Shown here: piece after piece, positions 6,918 to 8,389 of the stretch
Layout of the letters: each line of letters starts with the position of its first letter
How positions within the stretch are numbered: position 1 is the stretch's first letter
Origin: a candidate division TA06 bacterium
GTDB taxonomy: Bacteria > Ratteibacteria > UBA8468 > MWAK01
Reading direction: 5' to 3'
Length of the DNA: 8,389 bases
Assembly (NCBI GenBank): GCA_022704925.1
Contig: JAKJFK010000070.1
Span: 1 to 8,389, forward strand
The notes under the pieces: model-generated
The model's input: the letters and a program-made list of their open reading frames with translations, nothing else
Database searches by the model: none
Told to the model about the DNA's origin: nothing
Position numbers and translations under genes: made by a program

Positions 6918-7505
6918 ATGTTGATTGGCCTGACCGGGGTTTTCGGATCCGGCAAGAGCACGGTGCTGCGTATGCTCAAGCGCCGGGGGCTGGCGACCGT
7001 TTCTGCCGACGCCCTGGTGCACCGCCTGCTCCGGCGCCAGGCGGTCAAGGCGGAAATCCGGCGCCGCTTCGGCCCCGGAGTTTTCGCGGGGGATGAACTG
7101 GATCGGAAGCAGCTGGCCGCGCTGATCTTTGCCGACCGGCGCCGCCGAAAAGAGCTGGAGCGTTTGCTGCATCCGCTGGTCCTGGAAATCATCCTGGCCC
7201 GGGCCGGTCGGGAGGCGGCGCGGGGCAAGGCGCTGGCGGCCGAGGTGCCGCTCCTGTTCGAGTGCGGCTGGGAGAAGTATTTTGACCGGATCATTTGCGT
7301 GGCCGCCCGTCCGGTTACGATCCGGGCGCGGCTGGCGGCGGCCGGTTGGCCCGAAGCGCAGGTCAGGCGCCGGCTGGCCGGTCAATGGCCCTTGACCCGC
7401 AAGGCGGCCCGGAGCGATCTGGTGGTCTGGAACGACGCCGGGTTTAGAAAGACCGCGGCCCAGCTGGAGGCCGGCTTGCCGGCCCTGCTGGCCGCCCGTA
7501 AATGA
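6918..7505 (+). CDS. coaE: Dephospho-CoA kinase
   Basis: CoaE phosphorylates the 3'-hydroxyl of dephospho-CoA with ATP, the last step of coenzyme A synthesis. The 195 aa protein fits the family size. It starts with MLIGLTGVFGSGKST, a Walker A loop at 7-14 (G-V-F-G-S-G-K-S), followed by SADALVHRLL, the substrate-site helix RKQLAALIFADRRRRKELERLLHPLVLE, then AEVPLLFECGWEKYFDRIICVAA and the lid/adenine segment RARLAAAGWPEAQVRRRLAGQWP. Two features are less usual: GVFG rather than GGIG in the P-loop, and SAD (29-31) in place of the common DAD. D31, the second and more conserved Asp, is kept. The start has only a weak ribosome site (GGGAAA). It lies 25 bases after metK and is followed by rho, a coaE-rho order also seen in several Gram-negative lineages. 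Confidence 0.95.
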   Translation: MLIGLTGVFGSGKSTVLRMLKRRGLATVSADALVHRLLRRQAVKAEIRRRFGPGVFAGDELDRKQLAALIFADRRRRKELERLLHPLVLEIILARAGREAARGKALAAEVPLLFECGWEKYFDRIICVAARPVTIRARLAAAGWPEAQVRRRLAGQWPLTRKAARSDLVVWNDAGFRKTAAQLEAGLPALLAARK

Positions 7506-7515
7506 CGACCCCGAT

Positions 7516-7540
7516 GGCGGCGGTTTTCCGGCGCGCCGCC
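7516..7540 (+). promoter_or_regulatory. Stem-loop just after coaE
   Basis: GGCGGCG at 7516-7522 pairs with CGCCGCC at 7534-7540 around an 11-base loop, eleven bases after the coaE stop codon. No T tract follows, so it is not a standard intrinsic terminator. It could protect the 3' end of the upstream message or act within the rho leader. In such GC-rich sequence, chance pairing is possible. Confidence 0.4.
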
Positions 7541-7580
7541 GACCGGCGCAAACTCCTTTCGCTGTTTTCAAAATAGAAAC

Positions 7581-7604
7581 GCGAGCCGGACCGGTCCGGC
7601 CCGC
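7581..7604 (+). repeat. Perfect 16-base palindrome with flanking 3-base arms upstream of rho
   Basis: GCCGGACCGGTCCGGC (7585-7600) is its own reverse complement. After one A/C mismatch, GCG (7581-7583) and CGC (7602-7604) extend it. As DNA it could bind a dimeric regulator. As RNA it would form a six-pair stem with a CCGG loop plus three outer pairs. It lies 33 bases before the rho start and no T tract follows. Confidence 0.55.
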
Positions 7605-7637
7605 ATCCCGAGGTTAACTCGCAGAAAGAGGTGTCCG

Positions 7638-8389
7638 ATGGCAGAAAATGCCAGCAAGCAGGTCAACATTCTGGAATTGAAGGCTATGCCGATGCCCGAG
7701 CTTCAAAAGAAAGCCCGGGAGATAGGCGTGAGCGGTATCTCGGGTTTGAAGAAGCAGGATCTCATCTTCCGCTTTCTGCAGGCCCAGGCCGAGCGCAACG
7801 GGCTTCTATTCGGGGAAGGGGTGCTCGAGGTGCTCATGCCGGAAGGGTTCGGCTTCCTGCGCAGCACCAACTACAACTATTTCCCCAGCCCCGACGATAT
7901 CTATGTTTCCCCGTCCCAGATCAAGCGTTTTAACCTTATCACCGGCGATACGGTGAGCGGTCAGATCCGGCCGCCCAAGGAGGGCGAGCGGTATTTCGCC
8001 CTGCTCCGGGTGGACGCGGTCAACGGCGAGAACCCGGAGGACATCCGGGACCGGGTTCCCTTTGAGGACCTGACGCCGCTTTATCCGACCAAGCGGTTCA
8101 TCCTGGAGACCGAAAAATCGGAGTTGTCCACCCGGGTGATGGACCTGGCCACTCCGCTGGGCAAGGGACAGCGCGGCCTGATTGTTTCCCCACCCCGGGC
8201 CGGCAAGACGGTCCTGCTCCAGAAACTGGCCCAGGGTATCACCACCAACAACCCGGAAGTCCATCTGATCGTGCTGCTGGTCGGTGAACGGCCGGAAGAG
8301 GTTACCGAGATGGAACGCTCGGTGCGCGGCGACGTGATCAGCGCCACCTTCGACGAGCCGCCCGAGCGCCATGTCCAGGTGGCCGAGAT
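7638..8389 (+). CDS. rho: Transcription termination factor Rho (3'-truncated)
   Basis: Rho is a hexameric RNA-dependent ATPase that loads on C-rich nascent RNA and ends transcription. The open frame runs from ATG 7638 to the window edge without a stop: 250 codons of a usual 415-450. A Rho_N helical domain ([20 protein letters not shown], about 9-50) leads to the cold-shock-like RNA-binding domain, with GFGFLR at 70-75 and DIYVS at 87-91, and then the ATPase domain with [17 protein letters not shown] (Walker A, K190) and [13 protein letters not shown] with catalytic E217. Two positions differ from E. coli: R187 where E. coli has K181, and G216 where E. coli has D210. There is no long N-terminal insertion of the actinobacterial type. 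AAAGAGGTG ends four bases before the ATG. The Walker B and arginine-finger regions lie beyond the window. Confidence 0.97.
   Translation, partial: MAENASKQVNILELKAMPMPELQKKAREIGVSGISGLKKQDLIFRFLQAQAERNGLLFGEGVLEVLMPEGFGFLRSTNYNYFPSPDDIYVSPSQIKRFNLITGDTVSGQIRPPKEGERYFALLRVDAVNGENPEDIRDRVPFEDLTPLYPTKRFILETEKSELSTRVMDLATPLGKGQRGLIVSPPRAGKTVLLQKLAQGITTNNPEVHLIVLLVGERPEEVTEMERSVRGDVISATFDEPPERHVQVAE

Larger units (their letters stand above)
7506..7637 (+). promoter_or_regulatory. rho leader: 132-base non-coding stretch with two hairpins
   Basis: This is the longest non-coding stretch in the window. It contains a GC stem-loop, an AT-rich core around TTTTCAAAATAGAAAC (7565-7580), a perfect GC palindrome, and the rho ribosome site AAAGAGGTG at 7625-7633. 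It probably holds the rho promoter and an RNA leader. I could not match -35 and -10 hexamers at proper spacing, so no promoter is drawn. Autoregulation of rho through its leader is known in E. coli; that it occurs here is inference. Confidence 0.45.

Noticed and set aside
5663-7294. A 543-codon open frame on the minus strand, opposite the isomerase end, metK and coaE
   Set aside because: It lies antisense to metK, one of the most conserved bacterial proteins. Its predicted protein is low-complexity, rich in Arg, Ser, Gly and Pro with no known motif. Long antisense frames are expected in GC-rich genes with strong third-position bias.
7631-7933. A 100-codon + strand frame overlapping the start of rho
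   Set aside because: It is out of frame with the clear Rho protein that begins at 7638 and has no motif.

Overview
The window is a GC-rich stretch of bacterial chromosome with every gene on the + strand. It carries ten genes; the first (kdsD) is cut at its 5' end and the last (rho) at its 3' end. The content points to a Gram-negative (diderm) bacterium that makes Kdo-containing LPS, since an arabinose-5-phosphate isomerase lies next to an LptC-like protein. The mixture of LPS genes, a SpoIID-type lytic enzyme, a short hibernation factor, a nitrogen-type PTS pair, a bifunctional phosphoglucose/phosphomannose isomerase, and coaE next to rho does not match the textbook enterobacterial order. It would fit a deltaproteobacterium-like lineage or an uncultivated diderm phylum. 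The sequence alone does not let me name a taxon.

Layout. Bases 1-2058 are an envelope block: the end of kdsD, an lptC-like gene and a SpoIID-domain gene, overlapping by 14 and 23 bases. After a 60-base gap holding a run of eight T, bases 2119-4660 are a regulatory block: hpf, ptsN (EIIA-Ntr type) and a PTS enzyme I gene, joined by two 4-base ATGA overlaps. Bases 4647-7505 are a metabolic block: the PGI/PMI isomerase (overlapping enzyme I by 14 bases), metK 2 bases later and coaE 25 bases later. A 132-base leader, the longest non-coding stretch, then precedes rho. Because no gap before it exceeds 60 bases, kdsD to coaE could be a single transcript.

How the genes work together. KdsD starts Kdo synthesis and the LptC-like protein helps export finished LPS. 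The SpoIID protein probably trims peptidoglycan in the same compartment. Enzyme I and PtsN are the two ends of a phosphorelay whose middle protein, HPr/NPr, is not in the window, and no sugar permease domain is seen. Hpf and PtsN sit together as they do downstream of rpoN in proteobacteria, but lptA, lptB and rpoN are absent from the interval here. The isomerase, MetK and CoaE supply hexose phosphates, S-adenosylmethionine and coenzyme A. Rho starts what is probably the next transcription unit.

I found no tRNA, rRNA, CRISPR array, insertion sequence, phage gene or recognisable new defence-type system. Most of the window is conserved housekeeping. The points worth a second look are the altered gene order, the missing HPr, the cysteine pair in SpoIID, the residue changes in Rho, and the hairpins in the rho leader.
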